Below, piece after piece: positions 35,857 to 52,159 of a stretch of 64,000 nucleotides of DNA. Origin of the DNA: Mesorhizobium sp. B4-1-3 (GTDB taxonomy: Bacteria; Pseudomonadota; Alphaproteobacteria; Rhizobiales; Rhizobiaceae); the NCBI RefSeq assembly GCF_006439355.1, contig NZ_VFTG01000012.1, positions 1 to 64,000 on the forward strand. Direction: 5' to 3'. A model generated the notes under the pieces. It did not search any database and was not told the origin of the DNA. It saw nothing but the letters and a program-made list of their open reading frames with translations. Position 1 is the first letter of the stretch; each line of letters begins with the position of its first letter. A program made the translations under genes and the position numbers.

Positions 35857-36078
35857 TCACACGCTGCCGGCGCCGGTCAGGAACAGCCCGGCAATGATCG
35901 CCGCCATGGCTGCGAAGGCCGGATAGATCACCAGCAGCCCGGTCAGCAGCGCGTCGCGCATGGTCGGCTTGCGCGCCTCGGCTGCAACCTCGAACGGCCC
36001 GGCCGGCTGCGCAAAGCCGCCGGCAGTCCTCAGCCTGGCGGGCTTGCCGCTCTCAATGATATCTTCAGCCGTCACCAT
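35857..36078 (-). CDS. Small single-pass membrane protein
   Basis: 73 residues from ATG 36078 ([20 protein letters not shown]), with AAGGGG about ten bases upstream; the frame is open to 36276 but that part overlaps a palindromic repeat. One or two hydrophobic segments lie near the C-terminus ([20 protein letters not shown] then [10 protein letters not shown]). It is 27 bases upstream of the secreted-protein gene and may be co-transcribed. Function unknown. Confidence 0.6.
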   Translation of the reverse strand: MVTAEDIIESGKPARLRTAGGFAQPAGPFEVAAEARKPTMRDALLTGLLVIYPAFAAMAAIIAGLFLTGAGSV

Positions 36079-36408
36079 GGCCCCGAACCCCTTGTTTCGG
36101 CGCGCTTTATGGTCGCCGATTGTGTCGGCAGCGTGCCGCGCCGACGGCGGAATTGTTTCGTTTTTTGGCGTTGTTTGTTTCAGTTTTTCCTTCTCCCCTT
36201 GTGGGAGAAGGTGGCCGCGAAGCGGCCGGATGAGGGGTGCTCCAGGGAATGCCGAGGCCTCACTCCGCTGGAACACCCCTCATCCGTCTCGGCGCTAGCG
36301 CGCCGATCCACCTTCTCCCACAAGGGGAGAAGGCGAGGCGCTAACCCTTGCCGCTCCAAGCGGCATCGTTTAGGAAACGCGCGCCCATTGACCAGAAAGA
36401 CCGATCCC
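36079..36408. other. Divergent intergenic region before hisS
   Basis: 330 bases between the small membrane protein and hisS. The centre is the palindromic element at 36189-36333; the hisS promoter must lie in it or in the about 75 bases after it. No gene was found. Confidence 0.5.
36189..36333. repeat. Long palindromic intergenic element, copy A
   Basis: Begins ccttctccccttgtgggaga and ends with the inverse (ccttctcccacaaggggaga), with internal inverted arms ggatgaggggtgctccag and ctggaacacccctcatcc. It would fold into a long branched stem. A second copy of about 146 bases lies at 37926-38071, between hisS and hisZ. Confidence 0.85.
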
Positions 36409-37905
36409 ATGGCCGACAAATCCGAAAAGACGAAGGCGCGGCTGCCGCGCGGTTTTGTCGACCGCAGCGCCGAAGACATTCGCGCTGTCGAGAAGATGAT
36501 GGCGACCATCCGCTCGGTCTACGAGCTTTACGGCTTCGAGCCGGTCGACCAGCCGATGATCGAATACACCGATGCTTTGGGCAAATTTTTGCCCGATCAG
36601 GACCGGCCGAACGAAGGCGTGTTCTCCTTCCAGGACGATGACGACCAGTGGCTGTCGCTGCGCTATGATCTCACGGCGCCGACGGCCCGTTTCGTCGCCG
36701 AGAACTTCGACAAGCTGCCGAAACCCTATCGCAGCTATCGCTCCGGCTGGGTGTTCCGCAACGAAAAGCCCGGCCCCGGCCGCTTCCGTCAGTTCATGCA
36801 GTTCGATGCCGACACGATCGGCACGCCGGGCGTCGCCGCCGACGCCGAGATGGCGATGATGATGGCCGATGTCATGGAGGCGCTCGGCATCAAGCGCGGC
36901 GATTACGTCATCCGCGTCAACAACCGCAAGGTGCTCGACGGCGTGCTGGAGGCCATCGGCCTCGGCGGCGAGGAAAATGCCGGCCGCCGGCTAACGGTTC
37001 TGCGCGCCATCGACAAGCTCGACAAGCTCGGGCCGGAAGGCGTCAGGCTCCTGCTTGGTCCCGGGCGCTGGGACGGCGGCAAGGAAGGCGAGGGCGACTT
37101 CGCCAAGGGCGCCGGGTTGAATGACACACAGGCTGAGGCGGTTCTGCTCGCAACGGCCAGAAATGGACGGGCTGGCCAGGATGCCAGCGTCAGCGGCAAT
37201 GCTGTGTACCAAGAAGGCGTGGGTGAACTGGCGACGATCGAGGCTCTGGTCAGGGCGGCAGGCTATGGCGACGACCGCGTCGTGATGGATCGCTCAGTCG
37301 TGCGTGGCCTCGAATATTATACCGGCCCCGTCTTCGAGGCCGAGCTGCTGGCCGAGATCCCCAACGATGAAGGCCAGATCGTTCGCTTCGGGTCGGTCGG
37401 CGGGGGCGGTCGCTATGACGGGCTGGTTTCGCGCTTCCGCGGCGAGCCGGTGCCGGCGACCGGCTTCTCCATCGGCGTCTCCCGGCTGATGACGGCGCTA
37501 AAGAACCTCGGCAAGCTCGATACCTCCGATGTCGTCGCGCCGGTCGTGGTGTTGGTCATGGACAAGGATACGGAAAGCCTTGGCCGCTACCAGAAGATGG
37601 TCGCCGAGCTCCGCGCCGCCGGCATCCGCTCCGAAATGTATCTCGGCGGCGCCGGCATGAAGGCGCAGCTGAAATATGCCGACCGCCGCGGCAGCCCGGT
37701 CGCCGTCATCCAAGGTGGCGACGAGCGCGCCAAGGGCGAGGTGCAGATCAAAGACCTGATCGAAGGCGCCCGCATGTCGGCCGAGATCACCGACAATGCC
37801 GAATGGCGCGCCGCGCGGCCGGCGCAGGTGACGGTGGCCGAGGGTGAGCTGGTCGGCGAGGTCAAGAAGATCCTCGCGGCGCAGGCCGAGGAGCGGGCGA
37901 AGTGA
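36409..37905 (+). CDS. hisS: Histidine-tRNA ligase
   Basis: 498 residues from ATG 36409. Class II synthetase: motif 2 around [20 protein letters not shown], the histidine-specific signature [14 protein letters not shown], and motif 3 [18 protein letters not shown] to GFSIGVSRL. The C-terminal anticodon domain runs from about residue 385 ([17 protein letters not shown]). The about 80-residue insertion around 175-265 is seen in alphaproteobacterial HisRS. It is first in hisS-hisZ-hisG, so tRNA charging and histidine synthesis are linked. Confidence 0.95.
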   Translation: MADKSEKTKARLPRGFVDRSAEDIRAVEKMMATIRSVYELYGFEPVDQPMIEYTDALGKFLPDQDRPNEGVFSFQDDDDQWLSLRYDLTAPTARFVAENFDKLPKPYRSYRSGWVFRNEKPGPGRFRQFMQFDADTIGTPGVAADAEMAMMMADVMEALGIKRGDYVIRVNNRKVLDGVLEAIGLGGEENAGRRLTVLRAIDKLDKLGPEGVRLLLGPGRWDGGKEGEGDFAKGAGLNDTQAEAVLLATARNGRAGQDASVSGNAVYQEGVGELATIEALVRAAGYGDDRVVMDRSVVRGLEYYTGPVFEAELLAEIPNDEGQIVRFGSVGGGGRYDGLVSRFRGEPVPATGFSIGVSRLMTALKNLGKLDTSDVVAPVVVLVMDKDTESLGRYQKMVAELRAAGIRSEMYLGGAGMKAQLKYADRRGSPVAVIQGGDERAKGEVQIKDLIEGARMSAEITDNAEWRAARPAQVTVAEGELVGEVKKILAAQAEERAK

Positions 37906-37925
37906 CGGGCACCGCGCTGTCCTTT

Positions 37926-38071
37926 CCTTCTCCCCTTGTGGGAGAAGGTGGATCGGCGCGTAGCGCCGAGACGGATGAGGGGTGTTCCAGGGTACGCCAA
38001 CGTCTCACTCCGCTGGAGCACCCCTCATCCGTCGCCTTCGGCGACACCTTCCCCCACAGGGGGGGAAGGGG
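37926..38071. repeat. Long palindromic intergenic element, copy B, inside the his operon
   Basis: Same arms as copy A: ccttctccccttgtgggaga at the left, with ggatgaggggtgttccag against ctggagcacccctcatcc inside. The right end reads acaggggggg then aaggggaggtgg. That end supplies ggggagg, which lies 7-13 bases before the hisZ ATG at 38084 and looks like its ribosome-binding site. Confidence 0.85.
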
Positions 38072-38083
38072 AGGTGGCGCTTT

Positions 38084-39202
38084 ATGACCTCCCGTCCCGC
38101 CATCGCCACCGACATCGCAAAACTCTTCGCCGCCCGCGACACTCACGCGGTCGAGGTCGCTGTCCTGCAGCCGGCCGATCCGTTTCTCGATATGGCGGGT
38201 GAGGACCTGCGCCGGCGCATTTTCCTGACCGAAAGCGAGACGGGCAAGACGCTGTGCCTCAGGCCCGAATTCACCATTCCCGTCTGCCTCGACCACATCG
38301 CCAGCCAGGCCGGCACGCCGCGCCGCTATTCCTATCTGGGCGAAGTGTTCCGCCAGCGCCGCGACGGCGGCAACGAGTTCTTCCAGGCCGGCATCGAGGA
38401 TCTCGGCGACCGCGACACGGCCGCCGCCGATGCCCGCTCGCTGGCCGACGCCCATGCGCTGCTCTCGCGGGTGCTGCCCGGAAGGAAGCTCGCCATCACG
38501 CTCGGCGACCAGACCCTGTTCGAGGCGGTGCTGGCGGCGCTCGGCCTGCCGCGCGGCTGGCGCATGCGCCTTGCCCGCGCCTTCGGCTCGGCGCCGATGC
38601 TGGAGGCCGCCCTTGCCGATCTCGCCAATCCGCCACGCAACAGCCAGCTCTCCGGTCCCGTCGCCTTGCTGGTGCTCGACGGCGATGCGGAAGGCCTCGC
38701 CGCGCACATTGCCGAAGGCATGGAGGAGGCGGGGCTGTCGGCTTCCGGCGGCCGCGCGCCGGCCGACATCGCGCGCCGGCTGATCGAGAAAGCGCAGCTG
38801 CGCAGCGTGCGCCTGTCCGACGAGGCCTTCTCGGCGCTCAAGGGTTTTCTCGAGATCGACGTCGCGCTCAGCGACGCGACCGCGGCGCTGGAAAAATTCG
38901 CCGCCGATGCCGGCCTGTCGCTGGGGCCGGCGCTGGAGAATTTCGCCGCCCGCGCCAAGGCGATCGAGGCGCATGGTCTGCCGATGGCGCAAATCCGTTA
39001 CGATGCCGCCTTCGGCCGCCCGCTGGATTACTACACCGGCCTTGTCTTCGAGATCGCGGTGGCGGATGGCGATCGGCCGCTGGTCGGCGGCGGCCGCTAC
39101 GACCGGCTGCTGACGTTGCTGGGGGCAAAGAAGCCGATTCCCGGCGTCGGCTTCTCGGTCTGGCTCGACCGTATCGAAGCCTTGCGGGAGAGCGCCAAAT
39201 GA
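38084..39202 (+). CDS. hisZ: ATP phosphoribosyltransferase regulatory subunit
   Basis: 372 residues, a HisRS paralogue without tRNA charging activity. Core motifs: [40 protein letters not shown], and at the end [20 protein letters not shown] followed by GGGRYDRLL. It has no anticodon-binding domain. Together with a short HisG it forms the hetero-octameric first enzyme of histidine synthesis. The ATG at 38084 follows ggggagg from the palindromic element. Its TGA overlaps the hisG ATG. Confidence 0.94.
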   Translation: MTSRPAIATDIAKLFAARDTHAVEVAVLQPADPFLDMAGEDLRRRIFLTESETGKTLCLRPEFTIPVCLDHIASQAGTPRRYSYLGEVFRQRRDGGNEFFQAGIEDLGDRDTAAADARSLADAHALLSRVLPGRKLAITLGDQTLFEAVLAALGLPRGWRMRLARAFGSAPMLEAALADLANPPRNSQLSGPVALLVLDGDAEGLAAHIAEGMEEAGLSASGGRAPADIARRLIEKAQLRSVRLSDEAFSALKGFLEIDVALSDATAALEKFAADAGLSLGPALENFAARAKAIEAHGLPMAQIRYDAAFGRPLDYYTGLVFEIAVADGDRPLVGGGRYDRLLTLLGAKKPIPGVGFSVWLDRIEALRESAK

Positions 39203-39900
39203 TCACGCTGGCTATCCCGTCCAAGGGACGACTCAAGGAGCAGTCCCTCGAGGTGCTGGCCAAGGCCGGCCTGGCCGTCACCTTGCCCGAGGACGACCGC
39301 AAATACCGTGCCCGCATCGACGGCCTCGACAACCTCGAGGTGGCCTTCCTGTCCGCATCCGAGATCGCCGGCGAGATCGGCCAGGGCGCGGTCGATCTCG
39401 GCATCACCGGCGAGGACCTTTTGCGCGAGAACCTCGCCGACTGGGAAGCGCGCGCCGAGATCGTCGCCCGCCTCGGCTTCGGCCATGCCGATGTCGTGGT
39501 CGCGGTGCCCGACATCTGGCTCGATGTCGACAGCATGGCCGACCTCGACGATGTCGCGGCCGATTTCCGCCAGCGCCATGGCCGGCGCTTGCGCATCGCC
39601 ACCAAATACTGGAGGCTGACGCAGCAGTTCTTTTCGCTCAAGCACGGCATCCAGGTCTATCGCATCGTCGAAAGCCTCGGCGCCACCGAAGGCGCGCCGG
39701 CCGCTGGCCTTGCGGACGTCATCGTCGACATCACCACCACCGGTTCGACGCTGCGCGCCAACCACCTCAAGGTGTTGGGCGACGGCACGATTCTGAAGTC
39801 GCAGGCCTGTCTGGTAGCGTCGAAGAAGCGGCGCGATGCGGCTGATGAAGCGGTCTTGCGCGACATCGCCGTGAAGATGAGCGTCCTCCCTCCTCCCTGA
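39199..39900 (+). CDS. hisG: ATP phosphoribosyltransferase catalytic subunit, short form
   Basis: 233 residues, the short HisG form that lacks the C-terminal regulatory domain and needs HisZ. Visible are the opening [32 protein letters not shown], and the PRPP-binding loop [20 protein letters not shown]. It couples ATP to PRPP, the first committed step to histidine. ATG overlaps the hisZ stop (ATGA), so subunits are made together. Confidence 0.96.
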   Translation: MITLAIPSKGRLKEQSLEVLAKAGLAVTLPEDDRKYRARIDGLDNLEVAFLSASEIAGEIGQGAVDLGITGEDLLRENLADWEARAEIVARLGFGHADVVVAVPDIWLDVDSMADLDDVAADFRQRHGRRLRIATKYWRLTQQFFSLKHGIQVYRIVESLGATEGAPAAGLADVIVDITTTGSTLRANHLKVLGDGTILKSQACLVASKKRRDAADEAVLRDIAVKMSVLPPP

Positions 39901-39983
39901 GGGCCCTCAAGAGGGGGACCTTTGACGGATTTCCACCATCCCCATCGGCTGATAGGCTGACCTATCCCGGGAGGAGAACGGCG

Positions 39984-41744
<1,761 letters not shown>

Positions 41745-41754
41745 AACGGCATTT

Positions 41755-42378
41755 ATGGACAACGAGTTTCCCAATTTCGCGGCGCTGAGAGCCGCCAAGA
41801 TCGAAGACGTGGACTACCGCATCGTCATCCGGCGTGGCGCGCGAACCGGCGGTTCGATCGTCATCGCCCCGCATGGCGGCAAGATCGAACCCCGCACCTC
41901 CCTGATCACCGAAACGATAGCAGGAGGCGATCTCGATATGTATTGCTTTGAAGGGCTCATGCCGGAAAGCAACCGGGAGCTGCACATAACGTCCAGGAAC
42001 TTTGACGAGGCAACCGCGCTGGACCTGTTGCGGACGAAGTCCACCGTCGTCGCCATCCACGGCCGTCAGGATCGCGACGATCCCGCTACGGTCTACCTGG
42101 GCGGCAAGGACGCCGCGTTGGTTTCAGAGATAGCCTGGCGTCTTCAGGAGGCGGGATTTCAGACGAAAAAGGATAACCATCCGTTTCCAGGCATCCAGGA
42201 TTCGAACATCGTCAACCGAGGAGCGACGGGGAAGGGAGCACAGCTGGAAGTGCCTTTCTCGCTGCGCCGCCGGCTGGGCAACGAGCCGGAACTTCTGGAA
42301 AGATTCTGTGGGGCGGTTCGCAAGGCTATCGACATAGTCGACGCCAGAAATGGTGCCGGGTCCTCGGTCGTGTTTTGA
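41755..42378 (+). CDS. Poly-gamma-glutamate hydrolase family protein
   Basis: 207 residues. Resembles the phage PghP/DUF867 family of zinc-dependent poly-gamma-glutamate depolymerases. Markers are IVIAPHGGKIEP (metal His), DLDMYCFEGLM, STVVAIHGRQD (second His) and NIVNRGATGKGAQLEV with a family-type Arg/Glu near the end. No signal peptide, so it is cytoplasmic or phage-released in origin. It sits ten bases after the acyl-CoA synthetase and 27 before the antiporter gene, on the same strand. Biological substrate here is unknown. Confidence 0.8.
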   Translation: MDNEFPNFAALRAAKIEDVDYRIVIRRGARTGGSIVIAPHGGKIEPRTSLITETIAGGDLDMYCFEGLMPESNRELHITSRNFDEATALDLLRTKSTVVAIHGRQDRDDPATVYLGGKDAALVSEIAWRLQEAGFQTKKDNHPFPGIQDSNIVNRGATGKGAQLEVPFSLRRRLGNEPELLERFCGAVRKAIDIVDARNGAGSSVVF

Positions 42379-42405
42379 GCGGTGCGCCTGGTCTAGGGGG
42401 CTTGG

Positions 42406-43509
42406 ATGACTGGTTACGGGCGGTCGGTGACTTCCTACGCGATCCCGTTGGCCGCGCTGGCGATGGCCTTCGCGGTCAGGGCCAGCGGCCTTTCGGTTGA
42501 TGAAGGGGCGCTGAACGCCAGGATAGTCGTTGGGGCGCTGTCGAGCGCCATCATGTTCATCACCATTTTCGTGGTGCTCGACCATGCCGAGGCAGTGGCC
42601 GTGCGCGTGGGCGAGCCCTATGGAACTTTGGTGCTGACTTTTGCGGTGACGGCAATCGAAGTGTCGATCATCGTCTCCATGATGCTGCATGGAGAAAACA
42701 ATCCGACGCTGGCGCGCGAATCCGTTTTCTCGACAGTGATGATTACGTCCACCGGCGTCGTCGGCATCTGTCTCACGCTTGGCGGCTGGCGCTACCGCAA
42801 GCAGGCGATCCTGCGGCAAGGCACCAACGCATACCTGTCGGTTCTGATCGCGTTGACCGTGATGACGCTTATTCTTCCGACCTACACCCAGGCTACGGAT
42901 CCCGGCACGTTTTCGGCGGCTCAGCTTGGTTTCGTCAGCGTTCTTTCGGTGTTGCTCCATACGAGCTTCGTGTTCGCCCAGACCATCCGGCACCGGGAGG
43001 ACTTCGTCCAGGGGCAGGCGCACGACGTTCCGGTGCGGACCGCCTCCCACAGAAGTATTTTCGTCAGCGCCCTGCTGCTGTTGAGCGGGCTCATCGGCAT
43101 TGTCCTGCTCGCCGAGCAGGTCGCCGCGAGCGTGGAGGATGCGCTCGCTGCCTATAAGGTGACCCAGGCCGACAGCATCGTGGGAGCAATGATCGCGGCA
43201 CTGGTTTTGATGCCGGAGGCCATCTCGGCTATCCGCGCCTCGTTCAAGAACGAGCTGCAGCGCAGGCTGAACGTCGCGATGGGCTCGGCCTGCGCCACGA
43301 TAGGCTTGACGATACCGGCGGTTGCGGCGGCCAGCCTGCTGACGGGCAGGGGATTGACCCTGGGATTGCCGGCGTCCGATGCCGTGCTTCTGGTGCTGGC
43401 GCTTTTCATCTGCAGCGTGAGCTTCAGCACCGAAAGAACGACCTTCCTGACCGGCATGGTCCATGTCGTGGTGTTTTTCACCTATGTGTTTCTGATCTTC
43501 GTGCCCTGA
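42406..43509 (+). CDS. chaA: Ca2+/H+ antiporter of the ChaA/CaCA type
   Basis: 367-residue integral membrane protein with about 11 hydrophobic segments in two halves. The first alpha repeat is VGEPYGTLVLTFAVTAIEVS with the ion-binding Glu, and the second is the matching ALVLMPEAISAIRASF segment with its Glu. It exchanges cytoplasmic Ca2+ (or Na+/K+) for protons. It starts 27 bases after the preceding gene on the same strand. Confidence 0.88.
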   Translation: MTGYGRSVTSYAIPLAALAMAFAVRASGLSVDEGALNARIVVGALSSAIMFITIFVVLDHAEAVAVRVGEPYGTLVLTFAVTAIEVSIIVSMMLHGENNPTLARESVFSTVMITSTGVVGICLTLGGWRYRKQAILRQGTNAYLSVLIALTVMTLILPTYTQATDPGTFSAAQLGFVSVLSVLLHTSFVFAQTIRHREDFVQGQAHDVPVRTASHRSIFVSALLLLSGLIGIVLLAEQVAASVEDALAAYKVTQADSIVGAMIAALVLMPEAISAIRASFKNELQRRLNVAMGSACATIGLTIPAVAAASLLTGRGLTLGLPASDAVLLVLALFICSVSFSTERTTFLTGMVHVVVFFTYVFLIFVP

Positions 43510-43556
43510 ACTTGTCGCGGGCCGGCCATTCGGCGCAGAGACGCCTCGAAAGGCGC

Positions 43557-46847
<3,291 letters not shown>

Positions 46848-46863
46848 GGTCGGACCTCCCAAG

Positions 46864-46897
46864 AAAAAGGCGCGGGTCATCATGCCCGCGCCTTTTT
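46864..46897. terminator. Bidirectional terminator between katG and aqpZ
   Basis: Perfect 13-base inverted repeat aaaaaggcgcggg/cccgcgccttttt, with T-runs on both strands, placed between the convergent genes. Confidence 0.9.
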
Positions 46898-46914
46898 GCG
46901 TTTCTACGGAGCTG

Positions 46915-47592
46915 TCAGTCCTTTTCGAAGATACCGGCCTTGGCGACCACGCCGGCGATCGCTCCGCCGATCAGCGGCGCGACGATGAACAGCCAGAGCT
47001 GGCTGAGCGCAGCACCGCCCGAAAACAGCGCCGGGCCGATCGAGCGGGCCGGATTGACCGAGGTGCCGGTCACCGGGATCATGGCGAAGTGGATGCCTGC
47101 CAGCGTCAGGCCGATTGCCAGGCCGGCGAAGGCGGTCGTGTGCTTGGCGTTGGTGACGCCGAGGATCACCGTGACGAAGGTGAAGGTGCCGATCAGCTCC
47201 CACAGGAAGGCCGAGCTCATGCCCCATTTCGTCTCGTCCCAGCCATTGGCGCCGAAGCCGCCGGTGTGCCCGCCGGCCTGGCCCGAAACGATGATCCACA
47301 GCGCCAGCGAGGCGATTATGGCGCCGATGATCTGCGCGATCCAGTAGGGGACGACGTCCTTGGCCGGCATCCGCCCCGCCAGGAACACGCCGAGCGTCAC
47401 CGCCGGATTGAGATGCGCGCCCGAGATCGGGCCGATCGCATAGGCCGCGGCGATCAGGCCGATGCCGAACGCCAGGCCGATGCCTTCCTGTCCGAGCGGC
47501 AGCGCGCCGCCGAAACCGCCCGTGACCACGGAGGCCGTGCCGATGAACACCAACAAAAACGTGCCGAGAACTTCTGCCAGATAAGTCTTCAT
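46915..47592 (-). CDS. aqpZ: Aquaporin Z
   Basis: 225 residues, six transmembrane segments. Both pore motifs are intact: GAHLNPAVTLG near residue 60 and TGTSVNPARSIGPALF near 180. An extended GGHTGGFGANGWDE loop follows helix 3. It passes water (and perhaps small uncharged solutes) through the inner membrane. ATG 47592 has gaggagagg upstream and is chosen over a start at 47625. Confidence 0.95.
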   Translation of the reverse strand: MKTYLAEVLGTFLLVFIGTASVVTGGFGGALPLGQEGIGLAFGIGLIAAAYAIGPISGAHLNPAVTLGVFLAGRMPAKDVVPYWIAQIIGAIIASLALWIIVSGQAGGHTGGFGANGWDETKWGMSSAFLWELIGTFTFVTVILGVTNAKHTTAFAGLAIGLTLAGIHFAMIPVTGTSVNPARSIGPALFSGGAALSQLWLFIVAPLIGGAIAGVVAKAGIFEKD

Positions 47593-47923
47593 TGCCCTCT
47601 CCTCATAGGATCCGTCGAACCGCATTTCCCGCGTCGCGAATCACTGCTGGAAGAGTATTCCCGCGGACAACACTTGGAAAGCTGGGAGGTTAAGCCGATG
47701 GTCTTTCTTGCAGACGTCAATCAAAAACATTAGAAGTCTTTCATGTTCTGATCGATTGTTGTTGTTTCGTGCCTCGGGCCCCCATCATGGAAAAATCATT
47801 CGGCCAAATCGCCCGGTCTTGAAACGTCATTTCATCGGCAAACCGAACGGAACTGTTTCAATCCTGGCCGGAAAGGCTTTATGAGCGGGCTGGAACCGAT
47901 TTGTAACAGCTACGGAAAACGGA
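47593..47923. other. Divergent intergenic region between aqpZ and the rsmB-like gene
   Basis: 331 bases with relatively low GC from 47715 to 47770 (gattgttgttgtttcgtgcc). It must hold both promoters. No convincing gene; a tiny frame with a gggagg site at 47694 encodes only 11 residues and is not called. Confidence 0.45.
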
Positions 47924-49213
47924 ATGCGACTAGGCGGAAGGCTGGCGGCGGCCATAGAGGTTCTTGAAGACATCGGGCGGCGCCACCGGCCGGTGGCCGA
48001 CGCCCTGCGCGACTGGGGCCTGTCGCATCGCTTCGCCGGCGGCGGCGATCGCGCCGCGATCGGCAACATCGTCTATGACGCGCTACGCCGCAAACGCTCG
48101 GCCGGCTGGCTGTTCGGCGACGACACGCCGCGCGCCATCGGCTTCGGCGCGCTTTTGCTGGAGTGGGGGCAGACGGCGCAGTCGCTCAACGATGCACTGG
48201 ACGGCGACAAATTCGCGCCGCCGTTGCTCAGCGCGTCCGAGTTGAAGGCGGCGGCCGAGCGCAAGCTTGACGACGCGCCCGATGCTGTGCGCGCCGATAT
48301 CCCGGACTGGTGCGCGCCCTTGCTCGATCAAGCCTATGGCGACGCCTGGGTCGAGGAAGGCGCGGCGCTCGCCCAGCGCCCGCCGCTGGATCTCAGGGTC
48401 AACACGCTCCAGGCCGATCGCGCCAAGGTGCTGGCCGAGCTCCAGGGCACGGGTGCCGCGCCCGCGGCGATCGCGCCGAACGGCATCCGCATCCCGCCGA
48501 TCGACGGCGACGGCAGGCATCCGAACGTGCAGGCCGAGCCCGCCTTCCAGAAAGGCTGGTTCGAAGTGCAGGACGAGGGCTCGCAGCTTGCCGCGGCGCT
48601 TGCCGGCGCCGCGCCCGGCATGCAGGTGCTCGACTATTGCGCCGGCGCCGGCGGCAAGACGCTGGCGCTGTCGGCCGAGATGGACAATCGCGGCCAGCTC
48701 TTTGCCCACGACGCGGAGAAGGTGCGGCTGGCGCCGATCTTCGAGCGGATCCGCCGTTCGCACAACCGCAACGTCCAGATCGTCAGCAAGCCCGCGGAGC
48801 TTGCGCCGCTCACCGGGCATATGGACCTCGTGCTGATCGACGCGCCTTGCACCGGCAGCGGCACCTGGCGGCGGCGGCCCGACGCCAAATGGCGGTTGAC
48901 GGAAAGGCAGCTCGATGCCCGAAAGGGAGAGCAGCAGGCAATCCTCGATACCGCGCAGGCGTTCGTCAGGCCGGGCGGCCTGCTGGTCTACATCACCTGT
49001 TCGGTGTTCGACGCCGAGAACGGCGAGCAGGTCGCGGCGTTCCGCGAACGCCATCAAGGCTTCGCGCCGGTCGATCACCGCCAGCTCTGGGACAGCCGCT
49101 TTCCCGGCCATGAAGGGGCCGCGCGCATTGCCGGTACCGGCGGCATCTCGCTGTCGCCTGCGCTGAGCGGTACGGACGGCTTCTATTTCCACGCGCTGCG
49201 CAGGGCTGATTGA
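47924..49213 (+). CDS. RsmB/NOP family RNA (cytosine-5)-methyltransferase
   Basis: 429 residues. N-terminal NusB-like helical region, then the Rossmann methyltransferase domain from about 190: QDEGSQLAAALAGAAPG, VLDYCAGAGGKTLALSAEM (SAM motif I), LVLIDAPCTGSGTWRRRPD (motif IV with its Cys) and LVYITCSVFDAENGEQV (motif VI with the catalytic Cys). The product is m5C in rRNA, probably C967 of 16S, but tRNA targets are also possible in this family. Stands alone. Confidence 0.9.
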   Translation: MRLGGRLAAAIEVLEDIGRRHRPVADALRDWGLSHRFAGGGDRAAIGNIVYDALRRKRSAGWLFGDDTPRAIGFGALLLEWGQTAQSLNDALDGDKFAPPLLSASELKAAAERKLDDAPDAVRADIPDWCAPLLDQAYGDAWVEEGAALAQRPPLDLRVNTLQADRAKVLAELQGTGAAPAAIAPNGIRIPPIDGDGRHPNVQAEPAFQKGWFEVQDEGSQLAAALAGAAPGMQVLDYCAGAGGKTLALSAEMDNRGQLFAHDAEKVRLAPIFERIRRSHNRNVQIVSKPAELAPLTGHMDLVLIDAPCTGSGTWRRRPDAKWRLTERQLDARKGEQQAILDTAQAFVRPGGLLVYITCSVFDAENGEQVAAFRERHQGFAPVDHRQLWDSRFPGHEGAARIAGTGGISLSPALSGTDGFYFHALRRAD

Positions 49214-49307
49214 GGACGCGGGGCTTTTGCTGCGCTGCAACATAAGAGATTGCCTGTCTTGCCTGCCTCTGCAATAAGCTTCGCCAGCAAATAGGAGGCG
49301 AAGCTCC

Positions 49308-49766
49308 ATGGCAGCCAAGATCGTACCCGCTCCCGATTTCGAGGAACGCGTCAGGGCCTCCTTCGCCCGGCAGAAGGCGATGGCGACGATCGGCGCCGAG
49401 CTGACGGTGGTGACGCCCGGCATCATCGAGATCGAGATGCCTTACTCGGCCGCGCTCACCCAGCAGCACGGTTTCCTGCATGCCGGCGTCATCTCGACTG
49501 CGCTGGACTCCGCCTGCGGCTATGCCGCATTCTCGTTGATGCCGGAAAATTCCGGCGTGCTGACCATCGAGTTCAAGGTGAACCTGCTCGCGCCGGGCAG
49601 GGGCGAGCGCTTCCTGTTCCGCGGTTCCGTGACGAAGCCCGGACGCACCATCATCGTCGCCGACGGGCAGGCCTACGCCTTCGCCGCCGACGGCGAGGCC
49701 AAGCTGATCGCCACCATGACCGGCACCATGATGACGGTGGTCGGCCGCGACGGGATTGAAGGGTGA
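49308..49766 (+). CDS. PaaI-type hotdog thioesterase
   Basis: 152 residues with a hotdog fold. The signature is QQHGFLHAGVISTALDSACG, with an H-G-G-like active-site loop and catalytic Asp; the following VLTIEFKVNLLAPGRGERFL is the conserved beta sheet. It hydrolyses acyl- or aryl-CoA thioesters in the cytoplasm. ATG with gaggcgaag upstream. Lies 94 bases after the rsmB-like gene. Confidence 0.9.
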   Translation: MAAKIVPAPDFEERVRASFARQKAMATIGAELTVVTPGIIEIEMPYSAALTQQHGFLHAGVISTALDSACGYAAFSLMPENSGVLTIEFKVNLLAPGRGERFLFRGSVTKPGRTIIVADGQAYAFAADGEAKLIATMTGTMMTVVGRDGIEG

Positions 49767-49881
49767 GAAAGCCCTAATGGGCTTTTCGAGCGACGAACGC
49801 CGGAGCCATGGCGAAGGGGCGGGAGGCGACAAGGGCACGTTGTCCCTTGCTCTTCGTCGTAGCAAATAGGGGTAAAGCTTC

Positions 49882-50523
49882 ATGACTGTCGAAGTGCCGA
49901 GCCTGTCGGGAAAATCCGTTCTCTTCGTGATGGCGGTGGAGGCCGAATACGGCCAGCACCTGAAAAACCTGTTCACGCCGCTGATGACCGGTGTCGGTCC
50001 GGTCGAGGCAGGGGTGCGGCTGGGCGCCGAGTTGGCCGCATTGAAGGCCGAGGGAGCGCTGCCGGACCTGGTCGTCTCGCTGGGTTCGGCCGGCAGCCGC
50101 AAGCTGGAGCAGGCCGAAATCTACCAGGCCGTGTCGGTGGGTTATCGCGACATGGACGCTTCGCCGCTCGGCTTCGAGAAGGGGGCGACGCCTTTCCTCG
50201 ACCTGCCGGTGACGGTGCCGCTGCCTTTCGTCATCCCGGGCATCAAGACCGCTTCGCTCTCGACCGGCGGCGCGATCGTTTCCGGCGCCGCCTACGACGC
50301 CATCGATGCCGACATGGTCGACATGGAGACCTTCGCCTGCCTGCGCGCCTGTCAGCTCTTCGGCGTGCCGCTGATTGGGCTGCGCGGCATTTCCGACGGC
50401 GCGGCCGATCTCAGGCACGTCAACGACTGGACGGAGTATCTGCATGTGATCGACGAGAAGCTGGCTGCGGCCGTCGGCTTGCTGGAGCAGGCGATCGAAT
50501 CCGGTGCGGTCCGCCTGGGCTAG
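49882..50523 (+). CDS. mtnN: 5'-methylthioadenosine/S-adenosylhomocysteine nucleosidase
   Basis: 213 residues, PNP/UDP-phosphorylase family. Catalytic Glu in VMAVEAEYGQH, ribose-binding MVDMETFACLRAC and the catalytic Asp in LRGISDGAADL. The product cleaves adenine from methylthioadenosine or S-adenosylhomocysteine. Slightly shorter than the E. coli enzyme, with a non-canonical AMAVEAE start region, so specificity is less sure. It begins 115 bases after the thioesterase and precedes guaA on the same strand. Confidence 0.85.
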   Translation: MTVEVPSLSGKSVLFVMAVEAEYGQHLKNLFTPLMTGVGPVEAGVRLGAELAALKAEGALPDLVVSLGSAGSRKLEQAEIYQAVSVGYRDMDASPLGFEKGATPFLDLPVTVPLPFVIPGIKTASLSTGGAIVSGAAYDAIDADMVDMETFACLRACQLFGVPLIGLRGISDGAADLRHVNDWTEYLHVIDEKLAAAVGLLEQAIESGAVRLG

Positions 50524-50593
50524 GCCCGAAGGGACGGAAAGCCGCAGCGCGGAGCCCATTGCGCGGACTCGTTTCTTTCTCTAAAGGCTCGCC

Positions 50594-52159
<1,566 letters not shown>

